64,000 nt of DNA from Isoetes taiwanensis (lineage: Eukaryota; Streptophyta; Lycopodiopsida; Isoetales; Isoetaceae): the NCBI GenBank assembly GCA_021234155.1, contig JAJEKV010000189.1, positions 62,001 to 126,000 of the forward strand, given 5' to 3'. This document shows, one piece after another, positions 1-15,466 of the stretch. The translations under genes were made by a program, and so were the position numbers. The first letter of the stretch is position 1. Each line of letters opens with the position of its first letter. The notes under the pieces were generated by a model. The model was not told the DNA's origin. It searched no databases and saw only the letters and a program-made list of their open reading frames with translations.

Positions 1-288
1 AGGAAAAAAATAGAAGCGCGAAACATGAATGCCAACTTTGTACATAACTATATCTTGTTCACCAATGAGATCTAGGGATCCCTTTATGTCACAATCCTCA
101 TTTCTATCCAGGCCACTTTCATCGGACTCAACATAAATCCATTCACTAGCTTCAATTTCACAGAAAAAATCATGCTTAGAACCTGTATTCTTACCGACAT
201 TTTCCATCTTAAAGGCATGAAATTCGCTAGGTGTTCGAATTTTCAACCCCACGCCAGAAACAAAGAATAAGAAAGGCACGTGAAGGGA
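1..288 (-). CDS. unidentified open frame running off the left edge
   Basis: Reading leftward from an in-frame TAA at 289-291, the minus strand stays open for 96 codons to base 1. The first Met codon is at 205-207, giving 69 codons to the edge. The translation has a normal mix of acidic, aromatic and hydrophobic residues (for example EASEWIYVESDESGLD), unlike the low-complexity frames nearby. I do not recognise a family. It could be an exon of a gene lying to the left or part of a transposon protein. The start is uncertain because a splice acceptor could lie just upstream, where the tandem duplication at 270-880 begins. Confidence 0.35.
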
Positions 289-880
289 TTACAAATCCTT
301 TTCTATAAATACATTCCAATAAAAAAATAGTTTGTTTTAAAAATAAAAAACCCAAAGATAAATTCTAAAAAAAGGAATCTCTAGCCCAAAGGTTAAAAAA
401 ACCAATAGTTTTTCACAAAAAAACGAAGTTTCGATCGTGGGAAAAATAATTTGGCGTCCAAAACACGGAAAACCTTAGCGTATATTCACCAAAAAATCCA
501 AAAAGTTTTTCACCGTCGGGAAAAACAATCGGTAATGACGGTGGCCGATTATCGATATACCCCGATATGCGAGAATAGTGAAGGGATTACAAATCCTTTT
601 CTATAAATACATTCCAATAAAAAATAGTTTGTTTTAAAAATAAAAACCCAAAGATAAATTCTAAAAAAAGGAATCTCTAGCCCAAAGGTTAAAAACCAAT
701 AGTTTTTCACAAAAAAAACGAAGTTTCCGACGTGGGAAAAATAATTTGGCGTCCAAAAACACGGAAAACCTTAAGCGTATATTCATACGCAAAAAAAAAA
801 ATAAAAAAGTTTTTCACCGCCGGAAAAAAATCGGTAATGACGGCCGTCCGATTATGATATACCCCGATATGCCGAATATG
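270..880. repeat. two-copy tandem duplication, period about 307 bp
   Basis: The block starting GTGAAGGGATTACAAATCC at 270 starts again at 577. The two copies match for about 300 bp and differ by small indels in A-runs and a few substitutions. They are AT-rich with A(n) tracts and CG-containing islands (CCGATATACCCCGATATG near the end of each). No coding is supported. The short minus-strand frame over the second copy is an AT-rich chance frame. Confidence 0.9.
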
Positions 881-1053
881 CCAAAACCAACCCTCCCCTA
901 ATTGCCCCTTAGCGGGGGCAATCCAAAACCAATAAATAATCGTTTGATTTATGATCTTTAAAAAGTTTTTATTGTGTGCTTTCAATTCCTACAAGTCCGA
1001 ATGGGACACGAGATCATGTGCATATGCTCAAAAATGGATTTGAGGCAAGCGGG

Positions 1054-1235
<182 letters not shown>

Positions 1236-1448
1236 TCTACCTTTGATGTATTTGCGGGGGGTTGCTTTCGTAGAAGGGAGTAATTTGTTTTGTTCTTTGT
1301 GAATGTTATTTTTAGTTTACTTTAAAGAGCGGTGTTACGGTCTTATTTTAATACTATATTACATTTAAGTTGTTAAGATCGGTTTCATTGGGTTTAGCTA
1401 TGGCTAAGGTGTTCTACACTCTCTCTCTCCCCCACCCACCTCTCTCTC
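1236..1448. other. non-coding stretch between microsatellites
   Basis: AT-rich sequence without coding signal. A short CT/CCCACC-rich run (about 1420-1448) leads into the LINE tail relic. Confidence 0.6.
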
Positions 1449-5959
<4,511 letters not shown>

Positions 5960-6470
5960 ACTTTCATGATTGTCCACATTATGTGCTTAAAGATATTAAT
6001 AATGGATTACTATCTACAACATTTTCATGGGTTATGTAGATGCTACGTTTTAGAGATGCCACCAATGTCCTAGTATTAATTTAAATGCCTTACAATTGTT
6101 TATTGGATTCAAATTAATGCCTCGATCAATTGGTTTTGTTGGATTCAATTTCTTGGCTGGTCTTAACCCTATTGAATTTTATCATCACCTTTGTGACTTC
6201 GGGAAAAAATGTTGAAGCGAGAGGATAGGAATGGCCGAACTTTGGAAATCTATTTAAAGATCTCATGTTATTTTTAAGGGATGCCTTAAGTGGGGTATGG
6301 CAAGACCATTAGATATATACACAAGTTTCGTGCTCCTTCTTCGTTGCTTGCTGCGTCTCCTCCTCTCTCCATAGTGTTTTCTTGTTCAGATCATCTTCTC
6401 CACTCAACATTTGCTAAAGGCATAGTGATGCAACATGGATTTCATTAGTCATTGCAATTTCACATAAACA
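5960..6470 (-). repeat. inverted fragment of the repeat unit (modules S and M)
   Basis: This is the reverse complement of the unit seen at 12443-12890 plus 13415-13560. It includes the degraded M reading frame (about 6090-6310 on the plus strand) and the start of module S. The LINE that splits the copy at 12899-13413 is absent, so this copy keeps the uninterrupted site. Small indels break the M frame here. Confidence 0.85.
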
Positions 6471-6499
6471 ATGGAATGCCTAACTCAATACATTGTTTC

Positions 6500-6675
6500 T
6501 TAACTCAATACATTGTTAGATGTTATGTTAATGCCCCTTTTACGTGGCATGCAAACATTGTTAGATGTTACGTTAATGCCCCCTTGCTCGTAGCATTTGC
6601 ATGTCGTGGAGGCATGCAAACATTGTTAGATGTTATGTTAATGACCCCTTGCTCTGTAGCATTTGCATGCCGTGG
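6500..6675. repeat. short tandem repeat, period about 65 bp
   Basis: Two full and one partial copy of a unit containing ACATTGTTAGATGTTATG, then TTAATGCCCCCTTGCTC, then GTAGCATTTGCATG. The part nearest the inverted fragment also occurs, reversed, at 12440-12480. Confidence 0.8.
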
Positions 6676-6972
6676 ATTCTATGCACTTGGAGAGTGATCC
6701 ATAGAAACATCAACTTGAGTGCTTTGGACATTACCTCCATGAATGGCTTCATTTCTATATATATCAATGATTGGGTTATCATTGATGAAGTTGATTCCCT
6801 CTTTATTGAATGAGTAGCGGCTTTGATAACTTCAATCTAGGACCAAGCCACTCAGGAAGTTTTAAAGCATATGAGGTGCTAATAAGAAGAACCTCTAAAT
6901 TTGAGATATAACTTTTTGATGGCATATTACATTTTGACCTATGTATGGATGAGGCAAACTATGGTCTTGCAC

Positions 6973-7153
6973 GATATACTCCCAAACTCGTGCCCCCAAC
7001 AATTAGCATATAAAACATTAGCTAAAATAAGGAGGCGATTAATTCAAAAAGTATCTAATCAATGATATACTCCCAAACTCGTGCCCCCAACAATTAGCAT
7101 ATACAACATTAGCTAACATAAGGAACGATTAATTTGAAAGTATCTAATTAATG
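6973..7153. repeat. two-copy tandem duplication, period 91 bp
   Basis: GATATACTCCCAAACTCG starts at 6973 and again at 7064. The copies are near identical for about 90 bp. Non-coding. Confidence 0.85.
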
Positions 7154-7212
7154 TCAATGGCTTCTTTTGCAATTGCTCAAACTAAAACGGATTTCGAACA
7201 TCCATATTTATA

Positions 7213-7494
7213 TTAGGCCGAACTACCACAATTTAAACAATAATAAGTCAGTTGGAAAGAGGGCCGCCGCGATAAATTTCTTGTACCTTTAAAGCTACAA
7301 AAATGCATTAGATGCACAAATCGTGCGAACTTTTCTTTTGCTCGTTCGTATGGACTCATGGTTGCGTTCTGTAAGTATACAGGAACAATCGCATCTTTCA
7401 ATTCCTCACAATTTAGGCATATCCAGTTATTTGGGTCACCATCTTCTCCGATTTTTTTCTCCTCATGGATGTCCAGTTGGTGCAAGTAAAGCAT
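7213..7494 (-). CDS. short frame with two Cys-x2-Cys pairs, function unknown
   Basis: A 93-codon frame with a Glu/Lys-rich start, the motif WICLNC and a closing YYCLNC, which could bind zinc. Its middle part (NATMSPYERA through MHFCSFKG) is DNA shared with the region upstream of the protease copies (about 33275-33365 and 48260-48345), so part of it belongs to a dispersed repeat. The frame then crosses GGGCCGCCGCGATAAATTTC, the sequence that lies next to the GC-rich hairpin at 17524. It is therefore a mosaic, perhaps a captured exon fused to repeat DNA. A splice acceptor (TTACAG) precedes the shared part. Confidence 0.3.
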   Translation of the reverse strand: MLYLHQLDIHEEKKIGEDGDPNNWICLNCEELKDAIVPVYLQNATMSPYERAKEKFARFVHLMHFCSFKGTRNLSRRPSFQLTYYCLNCGSSA

Positions 7495-7499
7495 TTGAA

Positions 7500-10480
7500 A
7501 AAGTCACAGGTAGGCTCATACGCAAACATATCAAGTAAATCCATGGCAATCCTTTGTTCCCTTGTTGCAGAACCTTTAATACTTCTATTATTTACATGAG
7601 AACATATGGAAGTTGTATTCCCTGTCTACAAGTAAAAGCCCTGCTTTTTATGATTTTATGTTGGCTTCTGTTTGGAGCTTTTAAGAGTTGTTGTTGTTGG
7701 TTCAATTGCATCAGACATGTCATGTCGAAAACTTTCTTCATCTTCCAGGTGAATACCGTAACTATATCTTCCATTGTGGCAACTTATGGACAGGTGGTTC
7801 CATTCTGGATATTATCATTTGCTGGAGCTGGCAACAATGCACAAAAGAACTGTATTTACAAGACATGTATTATCTGTCTTCCAATTTGTTCCTATGCTAG
7901 TATTGTTGTTGGATAATTTTATCTTTCCTCTCTTGGATGAATGTTTAATGCATTTGCAAACAAAGTCCCAATCTTATGCCCTTACTGTAATTGTTAGGTG
8001 AATATTGATGCATGAATGCTTGGGAGTGATTTGATACTTAACTTTTGGTGCACTACAGGAAATCAATAAAGCTTCTATTATTATGTTAGTGTCTGTAGTT
8101 TCTAGTGTTTCAAGAGATTAGCTTGCCTCTTGTTCCAGGTCGGGTATATGTTCTTTTGGCTGCAAAATCATAATCTGATTGTCAGTCGGGAAAACTAAAA
8201 TCACTGTGGTCCTTCGTAGGAGGTAGGTTCATGGAGGATCCACATATTTTTTGAATGATAAAAATCTTGCGTGATGCTTACACTAAATTACTCAAGGTCG
8301 ACATGAACATATGCATGATGAATATTCCTAGCAGCTGTGATCTACTTTGTGGCTGTGCGTTAGAATGGTTAAAAAGGTAAAATTGGCTGCGTTTGGTACC
8401 AGTGTGCATGTGCATCTGGTGTTACTTTCCTGTGCATCAACAGTAAACACATTACTGAACTTCAAAATTTTGTCCACCTCAATATTAATTGCATTTAAGG
8501 CATTAAATATCCTTACGAAGATTTGTTTTGATATGGAGATAAATGCAGCAATTTGATGCGGCAGGGAACATGTTCACTTCCTTATACCAAAAGTAAGAAT
8601 TTTCTCGTTATTGTGTAAGTCTTTCATTGAGCAGTTTCTTAGTACTTTCTTTCATTGAACTTAACAATCTACATTTAGTAATACAATAATTTGAGTCATT
8701 GCATGGCCTTCCTTCCAGTGATGTTAGTTTACATGTGATTTACAAAGATAGCTTTATAGAGTGTTACATCCTAAGTTCAATCTTAACTAAAATAGTTTGT
8801 GCCAAAATTTACATCTTGGGGAGAGGAATAATAATAGCCTCAAGAACAGCATGCTCCGCCTTAGCAACTTAGCAAGAAAACGAGGTCCATTGTTGCAATA
8901 TTGACATCAGGGCATTATATATCCACTGGACATGCAACTTCTCGTTTGAAACTTCCCCATTTAAAGATGGGTGTATTATTTTCAATTAACAGACTTTTTG
9001 TATTATGGAGAATGTAGAAGACTAGGTTTTGTCATATAACTTACCTTAGCCAATCTAGGTACAAAGTGGAAGAATGCAAGTAACTATGTAAAGCATACTA
9101 GATGTAGTGACAACTAAATACATTCTGAGCGCAATTATAAACATTATTATAAAGGCTTGTCTTTGTTTGCTATCAAGTTTTAGTCTGGTAATTGGATCTC
9201 ATGGAATTTTTCTATTGCACCTCTCTTCTTGGTCTAAGGTCGGGGGCATTAATTGTGGGAGGCGACAATGAGCTAATACCAAGTCATTGATAGAGACATT
9301 TTTGCTATTGTTAAAAGCACGGGGATGAGGATAGAAGAATGATGCATATAGTTTGGCGTCTCATTCGGTTTTAGCTCATGCAAGTTGTTTACATTTTGCG
9401 GCTTGAATATTCTCGTCATGAAAAGACATACTGCGTATCGCACCCAACAGCTGAAATGTTCAACGTATCATTGCGATCTGGGTTGTTAGGAAAAGAAGAT
9501 GATAAGCATCAAGGGTTTTTTGAGTAAGCCAGCTTGCCTAGGTGTTATAGTTCGTTGTTTAGTCTCCACGTTTTGATAAGAATGTATTTATATCTTTCTA
9601 TAACCTGCATCAAGAGACCGATAATTCCCTTTCAAGCGATTGCCTTCTAAGATCAATATAGATATAAAAATCCATATAGTTTATGCGGCTGAAACATTTG
9701 CCGCTACATTTTGAGTCACGATAAGCAAGGGATTCAGTACCGCATATGATTCTTTTTGTTTTATAATGTTTCAGACTGTTGTATTTCATGAGGGAATGTT
9801 ATGCATGACTATGCTAATAAGAAAGAGCGATAATACTGTTCTTCTTGTAGGGCCATAGCAAAACCAAACAAGCTAAATGCCCAAAGTTGGCGGTCGGTGT
9901 TAAGCGAAAGTTCTATGTTCATCCACTTGCATTGGAAATTTGAATGGGTGCTTATGCATGTGGTAAAGTAGGGAAGATGGAGCCACCACTATGATTCTAT
10001 GGTTTTTGAATTTGTTGGTCAAGCCCCTTCTACTAATTGCTTTAGTACATCCATGAAATGAGATTGAAATGAGATTAATGTTTTAATTTACAAAATGATC
10101 ATTTATTCATCCAAGAAATAACATATGAACCGGTTGGATGGCTTTGTTTATGCGGATGGATGCAGGTTAAAACTAACATGGAACAACGGGGTAAATGAGA
10201 AGAAATTGATTTGTAATACAACTTCACATATCTCAAGTACACCATCGAAATCCTAAAGTAGCTATCCGCCGATTTCTTATTTGTATCGAATGACATGGCA
10301 GCTATAGCATCAAGTAGCTAGGATCATTCTGACACAACACACCTCCTTTGCTTTTTGCATGCATACAAAAAGCACTTGCGGTCCATAATGGTTACAATGA
10401 TAATTTCATCAAGAGACTGATAAAGGTTTGGAAAGAATTGGCAATTGAGATAGATAGTATTTTAATTCTAGTACACATTG
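7500..10480. other. about 3 kb without a recognisable gene
   Basis: AT-rich sequence with stop codons in all frames at normal density. The few 60-120 codon frames (for example 7554-7916) have no recognisable motif and overlap on both strands. I see no tandem repeat, tRNA or transposon end here. Confidence 0.5.
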
Positions 10481-10683
10481 TGTTACGAATGCTCTATTCT
10501 TCCTGCAAATTCATCAACATATTAGAAATTAAAACACCACATGGTACTCGATTTACCACCCAACCGGACCAACTAGAAGAGATATCATCAAGTCAATTTT
10601 TTTCAAGAAGGCTGTATAAGAACAAGCTCTCTCTAGCCACCGACCACTGGTGTTACATGAACTCCTAATGATATGATCAAGCA
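10481..10683 (-). repeat. 3' LTR of the minus-strand LTR element
   Basis: 203 bp, about 93% identical by eye to 12221-12425. The main differences are a small replacement near 10597-10612 and a 2-bp indel near the end. Confidence 0.85.
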
Positions 10684-12220
10684 AGGAACAAGAGAAGATA
10701 CTAGAAGGTAAGGCCCGGCACATCAACAACATAGGAAGAAGCAGATTTAGCTGTGAAGTCAGCTTAGACCCCTATGCACCTTTCTGGGCCTAACTTTCAA
10801 ACCGTAAGGAATCTATAGGCAACCAAGCCCAATCTGGAAACTAGACTTCAAGGGCTTTCCCGCAAGGTAAGGATCACCGATTTCTGAGTTGTGTTCGCGG
10901 AGATATCACGTCTCAAAATTGTCCTTTTATTTATAGGTAATAATACCTTTTTTGCCTTTTTGCTTCTAAATAAAGGTCAAGGTTTATTTTTATCTCTCTC
11001 CTTGATAATATCAAGACATAGACATAGATATATTGAATGACTTTCTTACTTGATCATATCAATAAATATTATTCCATGCAAGGCCACTCCCCCGAGCACC
11101 ATTATTAGTTATTAACCTTAAACCATATCAATTCCTTCCCTTCTCAAAACATGATCGTCCTCGATCATTATTAAACCTGAAAGGAAACCATCAAAGATCC
11201 CTTTTCAAAATTGATCTTCAATCAATTTTTTATTTCCTCGATCAAGAATTATATAGCAGAATAACATAATCAAGTCCATGGTTACAACCCTGATTGAATC
11301 CACAATCAGAAATATATACCACAGGTTGCAACCCTAGTTCAATCCACAACTAAAAATATCTACCACAACCAAATCCATGGTTGCAACCCTAGTTGAATCC
11401 ACAACTAGAAGTATTCAAGTCCAGCCTTTAGGCTAAAAATTTCTGGTAATCCATTGTCTGACAAAGGTTTTCATTTCAGTTCTATTAGAAATGGCCTCAA
11501 TTTACTTAGAGGACTTGACATCCTTATTCGTTAATAAGGAATTCTGGCAAAGTTCGCTCATACTCCTGCGCAAGTCTCATTTACATCTTAATGTCCATGT
11601 TCTGCGAAAACTCAATCACAACTTTAGAACCTGCAAACCCAGTAACTGCTAACTGCACGTATCACCTAACATAAGTTCACAAAAATTTTCCACCCAATAT
11701 GCCAAAGTGAACTTAGTTAGCATTGAACCATTACCGTCAAGCTTTTCAGTTTTTAGATTTTTAAAATTAGAACTTAATTGTTGGTCATTCCTCATAGAAA
11801 TACATGAGTTCTTAAAACTCACTCATTGCTATACCACAACTAAATATAGAATAGTTCTTCCCGAGTCCATCTAGACAAAATTCAAAGCTTATAACAAGGT
11901 TTCAAGAGTAAATTTTTCTATAGTACTAACCAACACGCCAAAAGGGCGGATCCGTCAAGGAAATCGTTATCCAATGGGCCCCAACCTTTCCAGGCTTTAT
12001 CCCATACCCTACAGACCATATCAATTCCTCCCCCTTCTCGGGATGCAATAAGAAATATCTAAAGATTCTAATCACAATCCTTAAACATCAACTTCATACC
12101 AGACAAGAGGTAACCTATTTCCTTAAGATATCTTGAGTGCTGCTAAGCCACTCAAATTTCCAACTCTTCCATCACCCACAACTCCGCTGGTAAAGACCGG
12201 AACTGAGCTCTGATACCAAT

Positions 12221-12425
12221 TGTTATGAATGCTCTATTCTTCCTGCAAATTCATCAACATATTAGAAAGTAAAACACCACATGGTACTCGATTTACCACC
12301 CAACCGGACCAACTAGAAGAGATATCATCAAGTCAAGCTACTCCGCAAGACTGTATAAGAAAAAGCTCTCTCTAGCCACCGACCACTGGTGTTACATGAA
12401 CTCCTTCTAATGATATGATCAAGCA
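12221..12425 (-). repeat. 5' LTR of the minus-strand LTR element
   Basis: 205 bp. It is followed on the minus strand by two bases and then the tRNA-Met primer-binding site at 12218-12207. Its outer edge lies directly next to repeat-unit DNA. Confidence 0.85.
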
Positions 12426-12532
12426 AGGTTGCCACAGAGCAAGGGGGCATTAACATAAGATCTAACAATGTATTGAGTTAAGAAACAATGTATTGAGTTA
12501 GGCATTCGATTGTTTATGTGAAATTGCAATGA

Positions 12533-12883
12533 CTAATGAAATTCATGTTGCATCACTATGCCTTTAGCAAATGTTGAATTGAGAAGATGATCTAAACAAG
12601 AAAACACTATGGAGAGAGGAGGAGACGCAGCAAGCAACGAAGAAGGAGCACGAAACTTGTGTATATATCTAATGGTCTTGCCATACCCCACAAAGGCATC
12701 CCTTAAAAATAACATGAGATCTTTAAATAGATTTCCAGGCTCCGTCATTCCTATCCTCTGCTTCAACATTTTTTCTTTGGAAGTCACAGTGTGATGATAA
12801 AATTCAATAGGGTTAAGACCAGCCAAGAAATTGAATCCAACAAAACCAATTGATCGGGGCATTAATTTGAATCCAATAAACAA
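12533..12883 (-). CDS. module M reading frame, longest copy (116 aa)
   Basis: This 116-codon frame begins FIGFKLMPRSIGFVGF and continues through NLFKDLMLFLRDAFVGYGKT to a Ser/Leu/Pro-rich end. The first about 75 codons recur at 17541-17766 (minus), 29960-30190 (minus, frameshifted), 51431-51660 (plus) and about 6090-6310 (plus, frameshifted). The other copies leave this sequence after the KTI codons and pass into the GC hairpin or its remains, so this copy may show the older downstream part. I do not recognise the protein. Persistence of the frame in three copies suggests descent from a coding exon but does not show present function. Confidence 0.3.
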   Translation of the reverse strand: MFIGFKLMPRSIGFVGFNFLAGLNPIEFYHHTVTSKEKMLKQRIGMTEPGNLFKDLMLFLRDAFVGYGKTIRYIHKFRAPSSLLAASPPLSIVFSCLDHLLNSTFAKGIVMQHEFH

Positions 12884-12898
12884 TTGTAAGGCATTTAA

Positions 12899-13413
12899 CC
12901 CTAGAATATCAAATCAGTGTCCAGTATGCAAGCGTGGATCTGAGACCATTGAGCATTGCTTTTTCATGTGTGAACACCTTAGACAGGTATGGGACTGGTT
13001 GTTTTCCCTTTTTCAGGTTTCACTAACAAGTCAACAACTGCTTTTGGCAATTTACCCAAGTACACTGACGAGCTACAAGGCCGGGCTTTTCATCTAGCAG
13101 CGGGGATGGTTGCTTTGGACTATTCGAAAAGACGAAGATTGGTAATCTTCAAAGGTCTGGATGTGGCAGATAATCGTGTTCTCCAAGAAGCTCAAGGTTA
13201 CATTGTAAAGTCGTATCATTGTCCTTCACTTGCCCCTCGCAAGAGGCGATTGATTTTTGAGGAGTTTTTGGATGTGCACTCTTATGCTTAGGCAGGTTGC
13301 TTCACTCGGTGGGTCTCCGCTTATCCGCTGAGATTTTATTCCTGTCTCTGCATTTATACTTGTATTTGACTCTTTGATTGAATAAAGTCTGACGTCCTTC
13401 AACAAAAAAAAAA
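12899..13413 (+). mobile_element. 5'-truncated LINE insertion with 17-bp target duplication
   Basis: A 515-bp insertion ends in a poly(A) run and is bounded by the 17-bp repeat AATTGTAAGGCATTTAA at 12882-12898 and 13414-13430. The same site is uninterrupted in the sister copies near 17766, 30186 and 51430. The inserted strand encodes the end of LINE ORF2. The zf-RVT Cys/His motif is visible as CPVC, then EHCFFMCEHLRQVWDWL (about 12920-13005), in one frame that later shifts. After the frame there is about 100 bp of 3' UTR and the tail. It is a dead, self-inserted end fragment, younger than the unit amplification. Confidence 0.93.
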
Positions 13414-13430
13414 AATTGTAAGGCATTTAA

Positions 13431-14640
13431 ATTAATACTAGGACATTGGTGGCATCTTTAAAACGTAGCATCTACATAACCCATGAAAATGTTGTAGATA
13501 GTAATCCATTATTAATATCTTTAAGCACATAACGTGGACAATCATGAAAGATGCTTGCAGTAATATTCTTGCAATATTTTATCTAGTTTTAGTAGATCAT
13601 ATGTTCAAAGACTAGATTAGCAACAAAAATTAAACCCCAACTAACAACAAAAGAGAAGATAACATTAGAGCTTGCTCTAGTTCACTCGCATGCACAGAGA
13701 AAATAGTTCGAAAAATATAGGCAGATGGTGAATGTTGCAAAACATAGGATTCAATTGAAAATGTAAAAGCTTGCATTCTACACTACATATATACACCAAT
13801 CATTGATAAGAACCCATTAAATAATGCAGTAGAAGGTAGCATTGCCAATACAATTTAAATTTGCCTTCTACAATATATACAATACATATATATACATCGG
13901 ACATTGGTAAGAACCGCAATAGAGCGGTAGCATTTCCAATACAATTTAAGAATCTTCTATAGTGCATATTGTGCAAGATGAAAAGCATCATAATGGCTAC
14001 TGCATTTCTACTCAATAGAACATAGAGAGGCTGCACATAAAAGACAAAACAACATCAGCCTTAATAAAGACTACACCATCAATTAAAAATCGAAAGACCC
14101 ACCTATAGAAGGTTTTAAGAATTAGACGTCAAAGTTGAATTTAAGAGGTTAAATGACGTTAAAGGTTTAAGTTTGAGAGTAACATATATTTAATGCTAGC
14201 TAGTTTTAGATTTTCTAATACTCTCTAAGAACTTGCTAACACTCTTTGGATCTGTGCTATAATGTTTTAGATGTGACATTAAAGATGTGGACTCAAGTTT
14301 GTTATGTTGTTAGGATTTTACTCCAATTACAAATCAAATAAGTGCAAAGCCACAATCTAAGTTAAGCTAGATATCCCTAGTGCATGGGCGAGAAGAAGAC
14401 TATTTTGTGAATCAGAATTGTACACTAGAAGCCACCATAATGTCTTTCAAAATTTGTCATTCTTTATAGTGGAGTTTGGCATTGTCACTTAATGTGAATA
14501 TCCACTTGCCCATTTGCAGCAGATGGACCTCTACAAAGTACAGCAGCTTAGCTCACAATCTTGAGTTCCTTATGCTACTAAGTGATGACTAAGACATTAG
14601 GGCCAAATTATGGTTAAGAAATAACCTGAGTTAGTTCGGC
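13431..14640 (+). repeat. repeat-unit module S, copy 1
   Basis: Non-coding 1.2-kb module also found at 17772-18900, 18901-20110 and 30196-31400 (plus) and at 50230-51425 (reversed), with short fragments at 5960-6095 and 43186-43384. Inside each copy is an imperfect tandem repeat of about 126 bp or less built around AATAATGCAGTAGAAGGTAG (here about 13790-13975). No frame is conserved between copies. I cannot assign a transposon class. Confidence 0.88.
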
Positions 14641-14990
14641 CCCGCATTTTTTGGTGCTTGTCTTGATTTATATCCTTTTTTACCTTGATTTCTTACAATT
14701 TGGAAAAGGAATTCTTGATATATCATGCTTCCGAAAGCAACAACATTGTTAGTGATAACACCGCCAAACTTCTAAATACACTTTCTAATGTATTTCCTCA
14801 AATTAATGTATTTCTAGACAAGCCAATTCTCCTTGGCATAATGCCAAAAGTAATGAGCAAGAGACACTTACCTCACACCTCTCTTGGCGCCTTCCATTGC
14901 ACATTATGCACAAACATATCTCCTTCATGACCTTAATATTTTGCCTTATATTTGCTGGGCCTACTGGCGAAGAATCAAACCAGCTGCACA
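14641..14990 (-). pseudogene. module Z: decayed LINE ORF2 end, copy 1
   Basis: On the minus strand all Z copies encode pieces of a zf-RVT-like tail in shifting frames: a CIMC pair, a second Cys pair, then in the 31445 copy a frame LAHYFWHYAKENWLALEI typical of the segment after the LINE zf-RVT Cys/His cluster. No intact frame remains. Sister copies are at about 20111-20470, 31400-31740, 49860-50225 (reversed) and 61860-62215. Homology to LINEs is inferred from this residue pattern only. Confidence 0.4.
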
Positions 14991-15192
14991 AAAATTTGTC
15001 AAAGCTGCACAAAAACTTGCCCAAGATGAATAGATAGTCTTATATATAGTCGTTATCAAAAGAGTAAATGTTCCTAGTGGATCTGAAATTCTTCAAAGCA
15101 CTTCATTTTTGTTTCTTTGTGCGCTCTTCAAAACCCTGAGAAAAAATGCCTTTCAGGTGCTCAGATCCAACCCACAAAAAAGGATGCTTGGC

Positions 15193-15455
15193 AAAGTCTT
15201 GGCTAATATGGAGTGTATGGGCGAATAAAGGTCTTTATGATAAGCATATTTCTTCGGTGGTACTTCAAGAAATTAGAAGAAGTTGTATAATTGCTTTCGG
15301 ATCTCCAATTGGCTGATCGTGATTAAACTTTCAATATGGAGTGATCATCTAAAAGTGATTGATGCCGGGGACATTTCTTACTTCGGAAGTACTTTGTAAT
15401 ATTTTGAGTGTATAATATGAAGTAAAACACGTTCTTCAAAAAAAAAAAAAAAAAA
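15193..15455 (+). mobile_element. short LINE 3' end with target duplication, copy 1
   Basis: 263 bp ending in an 18-base poly(A) run, flanked by AAAAAGGATGCTTGGC-type repeats (15177-15192 and about 15451-15466). The better-preserved sister at 20652-20926 encodes AKSWLIWSVWKRRRIKVF, the usual C-terminal end of plant LINE ORF2. This copy has several frameshifts. The insertion is present in two unit copies at the same place, so it predates their duplication. Confidence 0.85.
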
Positions 15456-15466
15456 GGATGCTTGGC

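Larger units (their letters stand above)
10481..12425 (-). mobile_element. non-autonomous LTR retrotransposon, no coding capacity
   Basis: Two direct repeats of 203-205 bp (10481-10683 and 12221-12425) flank 1.5 kb. Read on the minus strand, each repeat starts TG and ends CA. Two bases inside the right-hand repeat is TGGTATCAGAGC (12207-12218 reversed), the usual plant primer-binding site for initiator tRNA-Met. This makes the minus strand the sense strand and the right repeat the 5' LTR. The interior has no gag or pol frame, so the element resembles TRIM/SMART types. It carries about three copies of a ~54-bp tandem repeat at 11270-11415. There is no clear polypurine tract and the 5-bp flanks (CATTG and AGGTT) do not match, suggesting rearrangement after insertion. 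Confidence 0.8.

Noticed and set aside
7554-7916. 120-codon open frame
   Set aside because: Overlaps open frames on the other strand and in another frame, Cys/Ile-rich without pattern, not repeated.
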